A stretch of 64,000 nt of DNA from Ahniella sp. (GCA_016712105.1 JADJRU010000005.1:236847-300846), one strand, 5' to 3'. Positions 8,753-19,002 are shown, counted from the first letter of the stretch. The notes: generated by a model from the letters alone, not told the origin. Program-made: numbers and translations.

Positions 8753-9265
8753 CTAATGCCTGGACCACCACCACGCCACAGCACACAGCGCTGCCGCGGC
8801 ATAGACACCGGCCAGAGCATCGTCGAGCATCGCACCGAGGCCACCCTTGACCTCACGGTCGACCCAGGACACGGGCCAGGGCTTGAGGATGTCGAACAGT
8901 CGGAACAAGACAAACCCCGCCAGCATTTCGAGCCAGATCGGCATGACCTGCCAACCGATCAGTGGCCAGAACAAGGCCGGCAGCAAGGTAAGCCATTGGC
9001 CGACCCATTCGTCGAGCACCATGAGCCCCGGGTCGTCTTCGGCAACCCGCGTGCGGATCTTGTTCGCGGCGATCACACCCAGCACAAACACGCCGACGAT
9101 GGCCGCGATCAGCCAACCGGGGTGCTGGTTTCGCAACGCGAGATAAGGCAACAGGGCCGCAAGGGAACCCACCGTGCCGGGCGCCCAGCGGCTGAATCCC
9201 GAGCCCAGGCCACTGGCGATCCACAGCCAAGGATCACGATAGAAGCCGGCATCACGTTGGGTCAT
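8753..9265 (-). CDS. pgpA: Phosphatidylglycerophosphatase A
   Basis: An integral membrane phosphatase of 170 residues that converts phosphatidylglycerol phosphate to phosphatidylglycerol. Family marks are GLGSGFSRWAPGTVGSLAA near the N-terminus, LDEWVGQW in the middle and the C-terminal LDDALAGVYA. Four hydrophobic segments are apparent. The start ATG overlaps the end of thiL by 4 bases, the common thiL-pgpA arrangement. The stop codon abuts the hairpin repeat. Confidence 0.92.
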   Translation of the reverse strand: MTQRDAGFYRDPWLWIASGLGSGFSRWAPGTVGSLAALLPYLALRNQHPGWLIAAIVGVFVLGVIAANKIRTRVAEDDPGLMVLDEWVGQWLTLLPALFWPLIGWQVMPIWLEMLAGFVLFRLFDILKPWPVSWVDREVKGGLGAMLDDALAGVYAAAALCAVAWWWSRH

Positions 9266-10242
9266 GGGAAATGATTGAACCCTTGTCGCTCGGGCAATAC
9301 AAGCGTTTGTCCGGCACAGAACACACGCACACCGGGTTCTGCCTCAAAGGAGCCGACAACCTGCGCGGCAACACCAGCGGCGCGGGCTTCGCTCAGCACG
9401 TGTTCGACCTGCTCCACCGGCACTGCCGCCAACAGGGCGTAATCATCGCCGCCCGACAACAGCATCGACTGGGCCGCGGCAAGCCCGTGAACGGCCGACA
9501 GTTCGTTCAGTGCAGGCAGGGTCTCGAGCGCAACGCGGGCACCGACCGAACTGGCTCGCAGGATGTGATTGAGGTCGGCAATCAAGCCATCGCTGACGTC
9601 GATCAGCGCGTTGACCTTGCCGCGCAGGATCGGTGCGAGGTGGTTCAGCGGCACGGGTCGGTTCAACGCCTGAACCCAAGGCGCCGTGACCGCATCGTCG
9701 GGCAGCCCGGCACGTTCGTGCTCGGGGCGTGCCATCTGCACACGCAAGCCTGCTGCGGCCAAGCCGACTTCACCGAACAACACCAACGAGTCGCCCGGAC
9801 GCGCGCCGGATCGGCGGATCGCCGCCCCGCGCGGCGCGAATCCGTGGATCGTTACGGTGATCGACAAGGGTCCACGTGTGCAGTCGCCACCGATCAAGCT
9901 CACCTGGTGTGTCCGAGCCAGGGCATGAAATCCCTCGAAAAAGCCTCGCAGCCAAGGTTCATCGATCGCCGGCAACGTGAGCGCCAGGCTGACCCATGCA
10001 GGGGTCGCGGCCATGGCCGCGAGATCCGAGAGATTCACCGCCAGCGACTTCCAGCCGATATCGGCCGCCGCAGTGCCGATCGGAAAATGGACACCAGCCA
10101 CCAGCGTGTCGGTGCTGACCAGCAACTCGTGTCCGGTCGGTACGTCGAGGATGGCCGCGTCGTCACCGATCCCGAGGATCACGTCCCCACGCCCCAACAC
10201 GGCATGTGTGCGGATCCACTCGATCAGTTCGAACTCATGCAT
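9262..10242 (-). CDS. thiL: Thiamine-monophosphate kinase
   Basis: A 326-residue cytosolic kinase that makes thiamine diphosphate from thiamine monophosphate. AIR-synthase-fold marks are LGIGDDAAIL near the N-terminus, the metal-binding SLIGGDCTRGP in the middle, DVSDGLIADLNHI and the late LLSGGDDYALL. It starts MHEFELIEWIR. It overlaps pgpA by 4 bases and follows the acyltransferase gene by 3 bases, so the three probably form one operon. Confidence 0.95.
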   Translation of the reverse strand: MHEFELIEWIRTHAVLGRGDVILGIGDDAAILDVPTGHELLVSTDTLVAGVHFPIGTAAADIGWKSLAVNLSDLAAMAATPAWVSLALTLPAIDEPWLRGFFEGFHALARTHQVSLIGGDCTRGPLSITVTIHGFAPRGAAIRRSGARPGDSLVLFGEVGLAAAGLRVQMARPEHERAGLPDDAVTAPWVQALNRPVPLNHLAPILRGKVNALIDVSDGLIADLNHILRASSVGARVALETLPALNELSAVHGLAAAQSMLLSGGDDYALLAAVPVEQVEHVLSEARAAGVAAQVVGSFEAEPGVRVFCAGQTLVLPERQGFNHFP

Positions 10243-10245
10243 CCG

Positions 10246-10839
10246 TCAGACGCCGCGGTGTTTGCCGAAGTAAGGCTTGAACCAGGCGCGAATGCGCTCC
10301 AGGTCGGCATCCAGATCGTCAGTCAGTTCAAACACCGGACCCAGTCCGATGGTCTTGCTGGGGTAGTCGAAGTAAATGCCTGCCAAGGGGACGTTGGCCT
10401 GCTTGGCGATGTGCCAGAAGCCGCTGCGCCAGCGCGTGACCGCACGGCGCGTTCCTTCGGGCGCAAGGATGACCCATTTTCGATCGTTGTCCTGGAAGCT
10501 CTTGGCCACCTGATCGACCACACCGGAAGCGCTGTGTCGGTCGATCGGCTGGCCGCCAAGCCAACGCAGGAGGATCCCCAGCGGAAACCAGAATGCCTCC
10601 TTCTTGCCAAGGAAGCTGATGTTCATGTCGTAGCCGATCTTGACCAGGAAACCCCAGTACGCATCCCATGCCGAAGAATGCGGCACGGCGATCAGCATCA
10701 TTTTCGGCTCGTTCGGAAACTCGCCCACCAGCTTCCAGCCGCCGAGTTTCAGCAGGAATTTCGCAAGCGTGCGCATGAACACGCCGTGCCGGGTGGGTGG
10801 CGCGTTGGGAGGTAAACCGCGGAACGGAGGCAGCGACAT
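10246..10839 (-). CDS. 1-acyl-glycerol-3-phosphate acyltransferase family protein
   Basis: A PlsC-type acyltransferase. The catalytic HxxxxD motif is HSSAWD, the phosphate-binding element is APEGTRR, and PLAGIYFDYPSKTIGLGP matches the later conserved block. It acylates a lysophospholipid or related acceptor at the membrane. The open frame extends to 10899, but MSLPPFRGLPPNAP (start 10839) resembles N-termini of related proteins, with a further Met at 10776 as an alternative. It stands directly upstream of thiL and pgpA, so the block links to phospholipid synthesis. Confidence 0.8.
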   Translation of the reverse strand: MSLPPFRGLPPNAPPTRHGVFMRTLAKFLLKLGGWKLVGEFPNEPKMMLIAVPHSSAWDAYWGFLVKIGYDMNISFLGKKEAFWFPLGILLRWLGGQPIDRHSASGVVDQVAKSFQDNDRKWVILAPEGTRRAVTRWRSGFWHIAKQANVPLAGIYFDYPSKTIGLGPVFELTDDLDADLERIRAWFKPYFGKHRGV

Positions 10840-10914
10840 TCGGGGGGCCGGTAGTAAGGGGCTATTGGAGCAAAAGGACGGCGATGACGCCATGCCCAAG
10901 CGGCGAACGAATCG

Positions 10915-11340
10915 TTACTCGTCGCGCCAGCCGCGGTCGTTGCGAGTTTTCTTGACCGCACCGCGTTGTTTCTTTTCGACGACGCGCCGGGCCTTGGCGG
11001 CCCGAGACGGTTTCGTCGCAATTCTGCGCTTGGCCACGACAAAAGCCGTTCGCAGCAGCAGGATCAGGCGATCGCGCGCGTCCTGCCGGTTGCGGTCCTG
11101 TGTCCGAAACCGGTTGGCCTCGATGACAATTTCGCCCTCTTTCGTGATCCGGCGGTCCGAACGGGACAGCAGCCGTTGTTTGGGCTCGTCCGGCACATTC
11201 GGGGAATCACGAAGCTGGAATCGCAACTCGACGGCCGTGGAGACCTTGTTGACGTTCTGCCCGCCCGGACCGGAGGCACGAACGAACCGTTCGGTCAGTT
11301 CCTCGTCGGGGATCTGGCATTGAGGATGGACATCAAGCAT
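10915..11340 (-). CDS. arfB: Alternative ribosome-rescue factor ArfB (YaeJ)
   Basis: A 141-residue peptidyl-tRNA hydrolase that frees stalled ribosomes. The GGQ motif is in ASGPGGQNVNKVSTAVEL near residues 23-40. The basic C-terminal tail (from about residue 100, rich in Lys and Arg) is the part known to enter the empty mRNA channel. Length and layout fit ArfB rather than release factors RF1 or RF2. The gene is single and flanked by opposite or unrelated genes. Confidence 0.92.
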   Translation of the reverse strand: MLDVHPQCQIPDEELTERFVRASGPGGQNVNKVSTAVELRFQLRDSPNVPDEPKQRLLSRSDRRITKEGEIVIEANRFRTQDRNRQDARDRLILLLRTAFVVAKRRIATKPSRAAKARRVVEKKQRGAVKKTRNDRGWRDE

Positions 11341-11499
11341 GCGGGTGCGGTGTGAAATCGGGAAAGCGCTAGCGTATCAGCAGCGGCCAAAGAAGCCCTC
11401 AGGAACCTCGGATCATTGATGATCCAAGGCCGAGGAGATGTATTCAGCTGGCGCTGAGCGCAGCCACAGGTTGCGATCGCATCAGCCACCCCACAACGG

Positions 11500-11525
11500 A
11501 CAACGCCACCCGAAGGTGGCGTTGT
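11500..11525. terminator. Hairpin after the lipase-like gene
   Basis: A perfect 11-bp stem (ACAACGCCACC with GGTGGCGTTGT) around CGAA. On the minus strand it follows the lipase-like gene by about 25 bases. No T-run follows, so termination strength is uncertain. Confidence 0.45.
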
Positions 11526-11549
11526 CGGTCGTCTCCCAAAGACCTTTTA

Positions 11550-13475
11550 TCAGCGCGCGGCGCTGGTGTTCATCGTGCTGTTGCGCGCGGAATCGGTGGT
11601 CTGTGCCGGGTCACGCATGCCGCTGGTATGGCACCAGCCGGTTTTGTGGCCCTGATTGATGGCGCCGGAGAGCTGGCCTTTGGCGCGCTCTGTGGTGCCG
11701 TCTTCCGGATCACTCAGCAGCACGTCGGTCGCCACGTTGCAGTAGTCATAGACCCACGAGCGATCGGTGAACGAAGTCGTGAAGTAGTTGACCTTGGCGC
11801 GCGAGGTGGTCGAGATGCCGGCGAGCCAGGAGCTGGCGCCGCTGTAGGTGAGGTTGGCATTCGTGCCGCAGCCGACACCGAAGATGCTGCCGAGTACGGC
11901 GGCATTACCGGCGAGCGCGGTGCCCTGATACGGCGTACCGACGGACTGGATCAGACGGCTGCCGGTCGCGTTGTCGAGGCCGCTCCAGTAGTAGTGGTAA
12001 AGGTGCAGCGACGCAGCACCACCCTGACTGTGTGCAACCACACCGAAGGAATTCCACGTGGCCCCGAAGGACTGGATCAGGCGGGCGAACGCATCATGTG
12101 AACGGTTCTGGTTGAAGTCCTGGAACACGGCGGAGTTGGCGAACTGGCCGGCAACCGGACCCCAGGCGTTACCGGAGCAGTAACCATGGACCAGCAACAA
12201 CTTCGTGCCAACGCCTTTCTCACCCGAATTCAGGCTGGCAGGCTTCGGACCGGTACGCATGTCTTCGCTGATCGACGTGACCGGCTTGCTGCGCGCCTTG
12301 ATGAGATTCTGGGCACCCGTGACTGCCAGTCGCGGTGCTTCGGCAACCGTCACCAGGTAATCGGGATTTTCCAGGCGTACTTCGCGCAGTTCGAACGGCG
12401 CACGAGCCTTGGCGTAACTGGCCCAGCGATTGTCGAATGCGAGATCAAGCGCGCCATCCTTGACGGCGACCATGCCGCCGATCCACGAAACCGGGATCAT
12501 CGACTTGCCGTCGAGGCTGCGGCCCCAGACTTGGGCGTAACTGCGGTAGTGCTGGCCTTCGACAGCGCCGTCGACGCGCAGCGAGAACGCCATGCGATCA
12601 CCGGCAAGTGCCTTGGCCGACACGCTGTCGGCTGAAGTGATGCGAATGGCATCGTCCAGCACCGGCAGCAGGTGCTCGGTCGTGCGCAGGAATTCGCGGC
12701 CGGCAGCGTTGACACCGCCGAGCATCACTTGCGCCTTGTAGTCACCGGCCAGACTGGCCTTGAAGTCGGAACCGAAGATGCCGTCATTGGCGGTGCCGTC
12801 CTGATGCAGACCGTCATCGAACATGGCGTATTCGGAGATCGAACCCTTCGGGTCGGTCACACGCAGCTTGCTGGACGTGACACGACCTGCGAACTCGTCA
12901 TTCGTTTCATCGTAGATGGTGGCGACAAAACCGATCTGGCCGGCGCGTTTGTGCGTCAGCGAGGTGGTGTACGACATCAGGCGCTCATCACCGCCGCCGG
13001 CAAGCAGAACAAAGCCCGGTTGGCCGGAGTTGGCATGGATATCCAGGTTCCATTGGCCGTTTTGCAGACCATTGAGGCGATACCGCTTGGCCTTGAATTC
13101 ATCACCGGCCAAACCATAACTTTCGTTTTCGGTTTCGATGGCGAGGCGAGCGGCCAAGTCGGCGCGTTTGCCGATTTCGTCGCGCATCTGCACTTGCCAG
13201 TTGTTGTCACCGTTGAACACCAGCACCTGCACATCTTCGCCTTCGATCGGCAGACGAACGCTGGCGCCAAACGCGCCGCCACGTTTTTCCATCTCGACCG
13301 GAATGAGCGCGGACTTCGAATGCACCGCGGTGCTGCTCGGATCAACCGGCGCGAGGGCGGCAAATTCGTCGGCCGGACCGGCCAACTGTTTGGCGACAAT
13401 CCCATCGGCAGAAGCCAAAGGAGCAGCCAGCATCAGAGCAGAGACAACGGCAAAACGGAGACGATTGCGACGCAC
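11550..13475 (-). CDS. Secreted lipase-like alpha/beta hydrolase
   Basis: A 641-residue exported protein. The signal peptide ends near LAAPLASA. The first about 400 residues resemble the choice-of-anchor/conditioned-medium-factor type region, with a Ca-binding-like DDGLHQDGTANDGIFGSDF stretch. The C-terminal third is an alpha/beta hydrolase: LLLVHGYCSGNAWGP forms the oxyanion segment and VVAHSQGGAAS is the nucleophile elbow. Related proteins are extracellular lipases or esterases of Xanthomonadales. The substrate is unknown. It is an isolated gene with its own hairpin downstream. Confidence 0.7.
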   Translation of the reverse strand: MRRNRLRFAVVSALMLAAPLASADGIVAKQLAGPADEFAALAPVDPSSTAVHSKSALIPVEMEKRGGAFGASVRLPIEGEDVQVLVFNGDNNWQVQMRDEIGKRADLAARLAIETENESYGLAGDEFKAKRYRLNGLQNGQWNLDIHANSGQPGFVLLAGGGDERLMSYTTSLTHKRAGQIGFVATIYDETNDEFAGRVTSSKLRVTDPKGSISEYAMFDDGLHQDGTANDGIFGSDFKASLAGDYKAQVMLGGVNAAGREFLRTTEHLLPVLDDAIRITSADSVSAKALAGDRMAFSLRVDGAVEGQHYRSYAQVWGRSLDGKSMIPVSWIGGMVAVKDGALDLAFDNRWASYAKARAPFELREVRLENPDYLVTVAEAPRLAVTGAQNLIKARSKPVTSISEDMRTGPKPASLNSGEKGVGTKLLLVHGYCSGNAWGPVAGQFANSAVFQDFNQNRSHDAFARLIQSFGATWNSFGVVAHSQGGAASLHLYHYYWSGLDNATGSRLIQSVGTPYQGTALAGNAAVLGSIFGVGCGTNANLTYSGASSWLAGISTTSRAKVNYFTTSFTDRSWVYDYCNVATDVLLSDPEDGTTERAKGQLSGAINQGHKTGWCHTSGMRDPAQTTDSARNSTMNTSAAR

Positions 13476-13811
13476 GAGAACCCTCCCAGGTCATCTTGGT
13501 GTTCGACATGTTTGCCCTGCGCGATCAGGCCACTGGGCGAGCGTGGTGTGTTGGCGCCGGTATCCCTGATTCGACGGTTGAGGCCACTCGCGATTCACAT
13601 CGAGACCGGCACCAACCTGCAGCGCGGGGCGAAGTGTGAACCAGTTCACAATACCAATGCACGCTGCAGGGCAACAAACGCGCGTTTGAAACCGGTTTGC
13701 CTATGCGAGGTCTGCGGGCATGCGACCCAACTCCTGCCCCAGGGTTTACGGGCGACTTAGGGTGAAACCTATCCTTGTGAATACAAAGGATTTACTGCAG
13801 CGAGACTCAAA
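13476..13811. other. Intergenic stretch without a recognised gene
   Basis: It separates the lipase-like gene from the c-type cytochrome gene. It should hold the promoter of the lipase-like gene at its left end. A small dyad (ATCCTT with AAGGAT) sits near 13770-13790. No coding sequence, RNA or repeat was recognised. Confidence 0.5.
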
Positions 13812-14297
13812 TCACCCGCGCGCTTCGAAGTCGGCCCGGGTCAATAGATCCGGTACCGCGGGCACGGGCAAAGCCCCCTGGTTGATCCAATCCAGGATCA
13901 GAGCCTGCGCTTCCGGCGTCAAAGGCGAGCGATCGAGCGGCATTCTCAGGCCGACAAGCGGTCCATCACAGTTGACCTTCGAGAACAGCACGCTCTGGCT
14001 CGCATTGAAGGGTTTGACGCGCAACAGAGTGCCGTCCTGCACACTCGGCACATTGACGAGATCGAAGTAGGACTTGCCGGGATCCAGCCTGAGGCCGGCA
14101 TCCGGGAACGGCGACGAGACATGGCAGTTCGCGCAGCTGCCGGTGAAGATGGGCTGCACTTCGGTCTCGTAGTCGACCGAAAAATCCATGGGCACGAGGC
14201 TCAGGTCCTGGCAGTCGAAGACCCCATGAGGATCGGCGGACGCCGCGCCCAAGGCCACGGGAAGGATCAACAAGACAGTGGAGAGCAGGCGGCGCAT
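13812..14297 (-). CDS. Exported c-type cytochrome-like protein
   Basis: A 161-residue protein with signal peptide MRRLLSTVLLILPVALGAASA and a single haem-binding CANCH in FTGSCANCHVSSPFPDAG. The region from VDYETEVQPIFTGSCANCH is typical of small periplasmic cytochromes that also carry a later LILDWINQGA motif. I chose ATG 14297 because the longer frame to 14438 precedes the signal peptide. It is probably a periplasmic electron carrier. It is divergent from the PfkB kinase gene. Confidence 0.8.
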   Translation of the reverse strand: MRRLLSTVLLILPVALGAASADPHGVFDCQDLSLVPMDFSVDYETEVQPIFTGSCANCHVSSPFPDAGLRLDPGKSYFDLVNVPSVQDGTLLRVKPFNASQSVLFSKVNCDGPLVGLRMPLDRSPLTPEAQALILDWINQGALPVPAVPDLLTRADFEARG

Positions 14298-14436
14298 GCG
14301 CGGATTGTACGTCTTCGCCGTTCGCCAAACTGCGAAACGGTGCGCGTTGGCACCGATAGTGGTCAAGCTGCTTGCCTTTGCTGCCCGGGGACGCCACCAT
14401 GCCGCCGTTTTGTCCTCCGAATATTCAAGGATTTCC

Positions 14437-15375
14437 ATGTCGGCACTGATTTGTGGTTCGCTCGCTTACGACACCATCATGGTGTTCCAGGACCAGTTCA
14501 AGAACCATATCCTGCCGGACAAGGTGCACATTCTGAATGTGGCGTTCCTGGTGCCACGGATGCGCCGCGAGTTTGGCGGCTGCGCGGGCAACATCGCCTA
14601 CAACCTGAAGCTGCTCGGCGGCGATCCGATCCCGATGGCTGCCGTCGGCCAGGACTTCGGCCCATATCGCGAGTACTTCGAGTCCTGTGGCATCCGTCTT
14701 GAACAGGTGCGCGAAATCAAGGATCTGTATACCGCCCAGGCGTTCATCACGACCGACCTCGACGACAACCAGATCACCGCGTTCCATCCGGGGGCGATGA
14801 TGCGCTCGCATGAATCCAGCGTGCGTGATGTTGCCGGCGTCAAGTTCGGCATCGTGGCGCCGGATGGCCGCGACGCCATGCTGAAACATGCGCGTGACTT
14901 CGCCGACCTCGGTGTTCCCTTCATCTTTGACCCGGGTCAGGCCATGCCCCTGTTCAACGGCGAGGAATTCCGCAACTTCATCGAGCTTGCCGATTACGTC
15001 ACGGTGAATGACTACGAGTCGAACCTGCTGGCCGAGCGCACCGGTTGGACTGAAGCGGAAATTGCCAGCCGGGTGAAAGCCTATGTGGTCACCCGCGGTC
15101 CGAAGGGCGCGCAGATCCACACCAAGGAACAGGTCTACGAGATTCCGGCCGCGGCACCGGTGCGCGTGGTCGATCCGACCGGATGTGGTGACGCATTCCG
15201 CGCGGGATTGATCTTTGGCTTGATGAACGGTTGCGATTACGCGACTTCAGGCCGCATCGCCAGCCTGATGGGCGCGCTCAAGATCGAACATCACGGCACC
15301 CAGAACCAGCGCTTCAACTACGACCAGTTCGCCGATCAATTCCGCCAGCAGTTCGGCTACGCGCTGGCACTGTAA
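14437..15375 (+). CDS. PfkB-family sugar or adenosine kinase
   Basis: About 312 residues of the ribokinase/PfkB fold. The N-terminal pattern FGGCAGNIAYNLKLLGGDP is the substrate-binding glycine motif. The C-terminal signature VVDPTGCGDAFRAGLIFGL holds the catalytic Asp and anion hole. Spacing and the MSALICGSLAYDTIMVF start resemble proteins annotated adenosine kinase in Xanthomonadales. It would phosphorylate a sugar or nucleoside with ATP; the exact substrate cannot be read. The frame extends to 14278, but family similarity starts at 14437. Confidence 0.85.
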   Translation: MSALICGSLAYDTIMVFQDQFKNHILPDKVHILNVAFLVPRMRREFGGCAGNIAYNLKLLGGDPIPMAAVGQDFGPYREYFESCGIRLEQVREIKDLYTAQAFITTDLDDNQITAFHPGAMMRSHESSVRDVAGVKFGIVAPDGRDAMLKHARDFADLGVPFIFDPGQAMPLFNGEEFRNFIELADYVTVNDYESNLLAERTGWTEAEIASRVKAYVVTRGPKGAQIHTKEQVYEIPAAAPVRVVDPTGCGDAFRAGLIFGLMNGCDYATSGRIASLMGALKIEHHGTQNQRFNYDQFADQFRQQFGYALAL

Positions 15376-15388
15376 CGGGCCGCCCACT

Positions 15389-15817
15389 TTGCGTCGGACT
15401 CGATCACACAACAACCGGGCTGCACGCAGACGGCATCTGGAGCCCAAATCGGCACCAGTCGAGCAGCGTGTTGTCCGGTTTCCGTGGGTTTCGGGCTGGG
15501 TGTTGTTAGTGCTGGTGCTGGTGCCCATCCTCGGCATCACCCTTCGCTGGACACTCGACGATCTGCGCTGGTTCGAACCCGGCACCTATTGGCGGCACAT
15601 TCTCGCAGCGCTGGCGATTTTGCTTGCGTTCGAGGTCTTCAAGGAATCGGCATGGCGCCGGCTGCAGCGAGGTGTGCACTGGGCGCGTTTTGCCGCCGGT
15701 GCGAGTGCCGGGCTGATGGTCGGCGTGGGGTACAGCCCCGAAACCGGTGGTGTGCTGATGGCGACGTTCATCGGCATCGTCGTGGGGCTCGCATTTGACG
15801 TGGTGGTTCGCGAGTAG
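15389..15817 (+). CDS. Small membrane protein of unknown function
   Basis: 142 residues, not recognised. A basic N-terminal segment (about 30 residues) is followed by a strong hydrophobic helix (GWVLLVLVLVPILGI), an amphipathic middle with a second helix (HILAALAILLAFEVF) and a C-terminal pair (AGASAGLMVGVGY, TFIGIVVGLAFDVVV). It begins 13 bases after the kinase gene, so it is probably co-transcribed. Function is not inferable. Confidence 0.6.
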   Translation: MRRTRSHNNRAARRRHLEPKSAPVEQRVVRFPWVSGWVLLVLVLVPILGITLRWTLDDLRWFEPGTYWRHILAALAILLAFEVFKESAWRRLQRGVHWARFAAGASAGLMVGVGYSPETGGVLMATFIGIVVGLAFDVVVRE

Positions 15818-15840
15818 GGACACGCATACCCAAAAACAAT

Positions 15841-16018
15841 CCTTCTCCCGCGCAAGCGGGAGAAGGTGGCCGAAGGCCGGATGAGGGAAATCTGGCCCCG
15901 AAAGCCATTGGGAGAAAGTGGCCGAAGGCCGTTTGAGCAGTCGCCTGGCGCGAATAGTGGCTAGTCGCCAGATTTCCCTCATCTGCCCTTCGGGCATCTT
16001 CTCCCGCAAGCGGGAGAA
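15841..16018. repeat. Hairpin repeat cluster, REP-like family
   Basis: Inverted and direct copies of the dispersed element: CTTCTCCCG with CGGGAGAAG stems at both ends and GTGGCCGAAGGCCGGATGAG in between. Same family as 8590-8748 and 27217-27328, here largely in the opposite orientation. Confidence 0.85.
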
Positions 16019-16037
16019 GAACATATTGCCAAAAAAA

Positions 16038-16064
16038 AGGCGCCCTTGTGGGCGCCTTTTTCCT
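16038..16064. terminator. Bidirectional terminator after the M16 protease gene
   Basis: The stem AGGCGCCC with GGGCGCCT has a run of eight A before it and five T after it, so it works for either strand. On the minus strand it serves the M16 protease gene, which ends at 16084. Confidence 0.88.
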
Positions 16065-16083
16065 GGTGCGATGAACCACTCGA

Positions 16084-18830
16084 TCAGTTGGCCGCTTCCG
16101 GATCGATGACCGTGACCTCACCCCAATTCAGGGCGCGCACACCGGCTTCGATCTTCTTCAGGTCGCCGACCACCACCCAGGTCAGCGCGTTCGGGTCGAC
16201 GTGTCGCTTGGCTGCGGCACGCACGGCGTCGAGCGTCTGCGCTTCGGTACGCGCTTTCAGCGTGCGCACGTAGTCGTCCGGACGGTTGTACTGGAGCATG
16301 TTGGCAATTTCTGCCGAGACAGCACCGGCCGTCTCGAAGGAACCGGGCAGGCTGCGGACGTCGTTGTTGACGACGTTCGTCAACTCGGCCGCCGTGACTT
16401 CGCGCGTGGACACCAGTTCCACGAACTCTTTCTGCAGTTCCTGCATGGACTCGATCGTCTTGTCCGACTGTACGCCAGCACTGGCCGACAACAGGCGCTG
16501 GCCGAGTGCAGCACCGGCGCCGGCATAGGCACCATAGGCCCAATGTTTGTCTTCGCGCAGGTTCATGTTGAGGCGGGCACTGAACATGCCACCGAACGCG
16601 GTCAGCGCCGTGTTCGTTTCCATATTGTCGGCGGCGAGCGTCGGCGGGAAAGTCTGACCGGCGATGATCAGGCTCTGCTCGGCATTCGGCTTGTCGATCA
16701 GGAACACGCGCGGTGCCTTCGGACGTTCGACGTTTGCCAGCGTGAGTGTCGGGCGCGGTGTGGCGGGGGCTTTCCAGCCGCCGAAGCTGCGTTCGAGCGC
16801 GGCCGAAATGGTCGCCAGGTCGGTATCACCCACCACGACGATCCGCAGATTGTCCGGACGGATGAAGTCGGCATGGAAGGCCTTCAGGTCAGCCGGTTGG
16901 AGGCTCTTGATGGACGCATCGGTGCCACTGCCCGTCAGCGGGATGCCATACGGGTGGTCATTACCGAAGATCAGCGGTGGGAGGACACGCAAGGCCTGCG
17001 AACGCGGTTCCTTCTTTTCCTGCTCGAGGCTGGCCAGCCACTGGCCACGAATGCGCTCCATCTCCTTCGCGTCGAACGTCGGGCGGATCAGCAGATCGGC
17101 GACGAGGTCGAGTGAAGGCTGCAGGTTCGCGCGCAAGGCCGAAAGGCTCAGGCTCGACGAATCGAGTGACGAGAACGTGCCGAACTGGGCGCCGAGCAAC
17201 TCGGCCTGTTCGGCGATCTGGATGGCGTTGAATTTGCCGGCGCCTTCGTCGAGCATGCCCAGTGCAAAACCGGCCGTGCCGAGCTTGCGACCGTGATCGG
17301 CGGCATAACCGGCGTCGAACATGAAACGGACCTGCACGACAGGAACTTCACGACGCTCTGCCAACACCACTTCAACGCCGTTGCTGAGTTTGCCGCGCTG
17401 GATGGCCGGGAACGCCAGATCCGGGAACTCGCTCGCCTTCGGCACACCGGCCTTGCGATCGAGGTCGGTCGCAGCGGTTTTGTGATCCGGGAACGGATGG
17501 ATCTCGAGGTTGTAAGCCGGATGCGTCAGCCAGGTATTCACCGCGCCGCGAATCGACGCCGGGGTCGCTGCAGCCATGTTGGCGAGCGAATCGCGATAAC
17601 ACTGAGGATCACCGAGGTAGGTCTGGCACTCGGCGAGGATGTCGGCCTTGCCGCCGAATCCACCGATCCGCTCGGCGCCGCGGATCACTGATGCTTCGAT
17701 GACGGTGCGCGCGCGGTTCAGTTCATCGGCCGTCGGGCCATCTTTCAGCAGGCGGGCGATCTCTTCGTCGATGATGGCTTCGATTTTCTTGAGGTCGACG
17801 CCAGGCTTGGCGTCGGCCTGTACGGCGAAGATGCCGGCGATTTCCAGCGGGTAGTAGAACGCCGAAACGTTGGCCGCCAATTGTTCATCCAGCACCAGCC
17901 GCTTGTTCAGACGCGAGGTCTTGCCGCCACCCAGGATACGCGCGGCGAGTCCGAGTTCTTCAGGGGTACTGCCACCCACTCCCGGCGCCGGCCAGGCGCG
18001 GACCAGCCGCGACAGACCCACGCGATCATGCATGACTTCGCGCTTGCTGGCCGCAAGTACTGGCACGTCGGCCTTGATGCGCGCAAGCGCCGGACCTGAT
18101 GCGATGTCACCGAAATACTTCTGGACCTTCTGTTTCGCCGTGGCGACGTCGATGTCACCCGCCAGCACGAGCACCGTGTTGGACGGCCCGTACCATTTCT
18201 GGAACCAGGTTTTGACATCTTCGATCGACGCCGCATTCAGATCATCCATCGATCCGATCGGCGACCAGCGATAAGGGTGACCCTGGGGAACAAGCCGGTC
18301 AGGATGCCGTCGAACATCTTGCCGTACGGCGCGTTTTCGCCCTGGCGCTTTTCGTTCTGCACCACACCACGCTGTTCGTCGAGCACCTTCTGGTCGATCG
18401 CGCCGAGCAGATGGCCCATACGATCGGATTCCATGAACAAGGCCATGTCGAGCGCGGTGGTCGGCACGTTCTGGAAGTAGTTCGTGCGATCGAAGTCGGT
18501 TGTACCGTTCTGGTCGGTGGCGCCCACTTCCTCGAACGGCGTGAAGAACTCACCTTCGTGGTTTTCGCTGCCCTGGAACATCAAGTGCTCGAACAGGTGC
18601 GCAAAACCGGTGCGGCCCGGAAGTTCGTTCTTCGATCCCACGTGGTACCAGAGATTGACGGCGACGATCGGCGCCTTGCGGTCGGTATGGACGATCACGG
18701 TCAGACCGTTGTCGAGTTTGAACGTTTCGGCCGCGATATCGATTGGTGCTGCCGGGGCGACCGACTTGTCGGCCGACGCGGTGAATGGCAGGGCGAGCAG
18801 CACGCTCGCAAGCAGGGGCAGGCGTTTCAT
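16084..18830 (-). CDS. M16-family zinc protease, frameshifted
   Basis: An exported two-module insulinase-like metalloprotease of about 915 residues once joined. The signal peptide is MKRLPLLASVLLALPFTASA. The zinc site HLFEH is at 78-82, with the distal glutamate expected in VVQNEKRQGENAPYG. The second, inactive M16 module begins around KLSNGVEVVLAERREVPVV. The frame breaks at GGGG on the plus strand (18285-18288); one added base turns the junction into TGLFPQGHPYRWSPIGSMDD, a typical family sequence. The break looks like a homopolymer error. Confidence 0.88.
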
Positions 18831-19002
18831 GGAATTCCTGATGGTGGACGATGGAAACCCGCGGCAGACCGCAAGGGACCGGTGATCTTACGCATTCCGG
18901 CGCCACCGCACACCCGCCCGAAGTCATGGATTCGCGCGGTCCGGCTTGGCTTTGGGGCGCAATTTGCGCACACTCGGGGCTCAACCGGACCGGGAGACGA
19001 CC

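Noticed and set aside
10640..11355. Plus-strand proteins over the acyltransferase and arfB genes
   Set aside because: Shadow frames of conserved minus-strand genes with clear motifs.
11628..13760. Plus-strand proteins antisense to the lipase-like gene
   Set aside because: Open only because of GC-rich codon use; no motif and no ribosome site. The minus-strand signal peptide and lipase motifs are clear.
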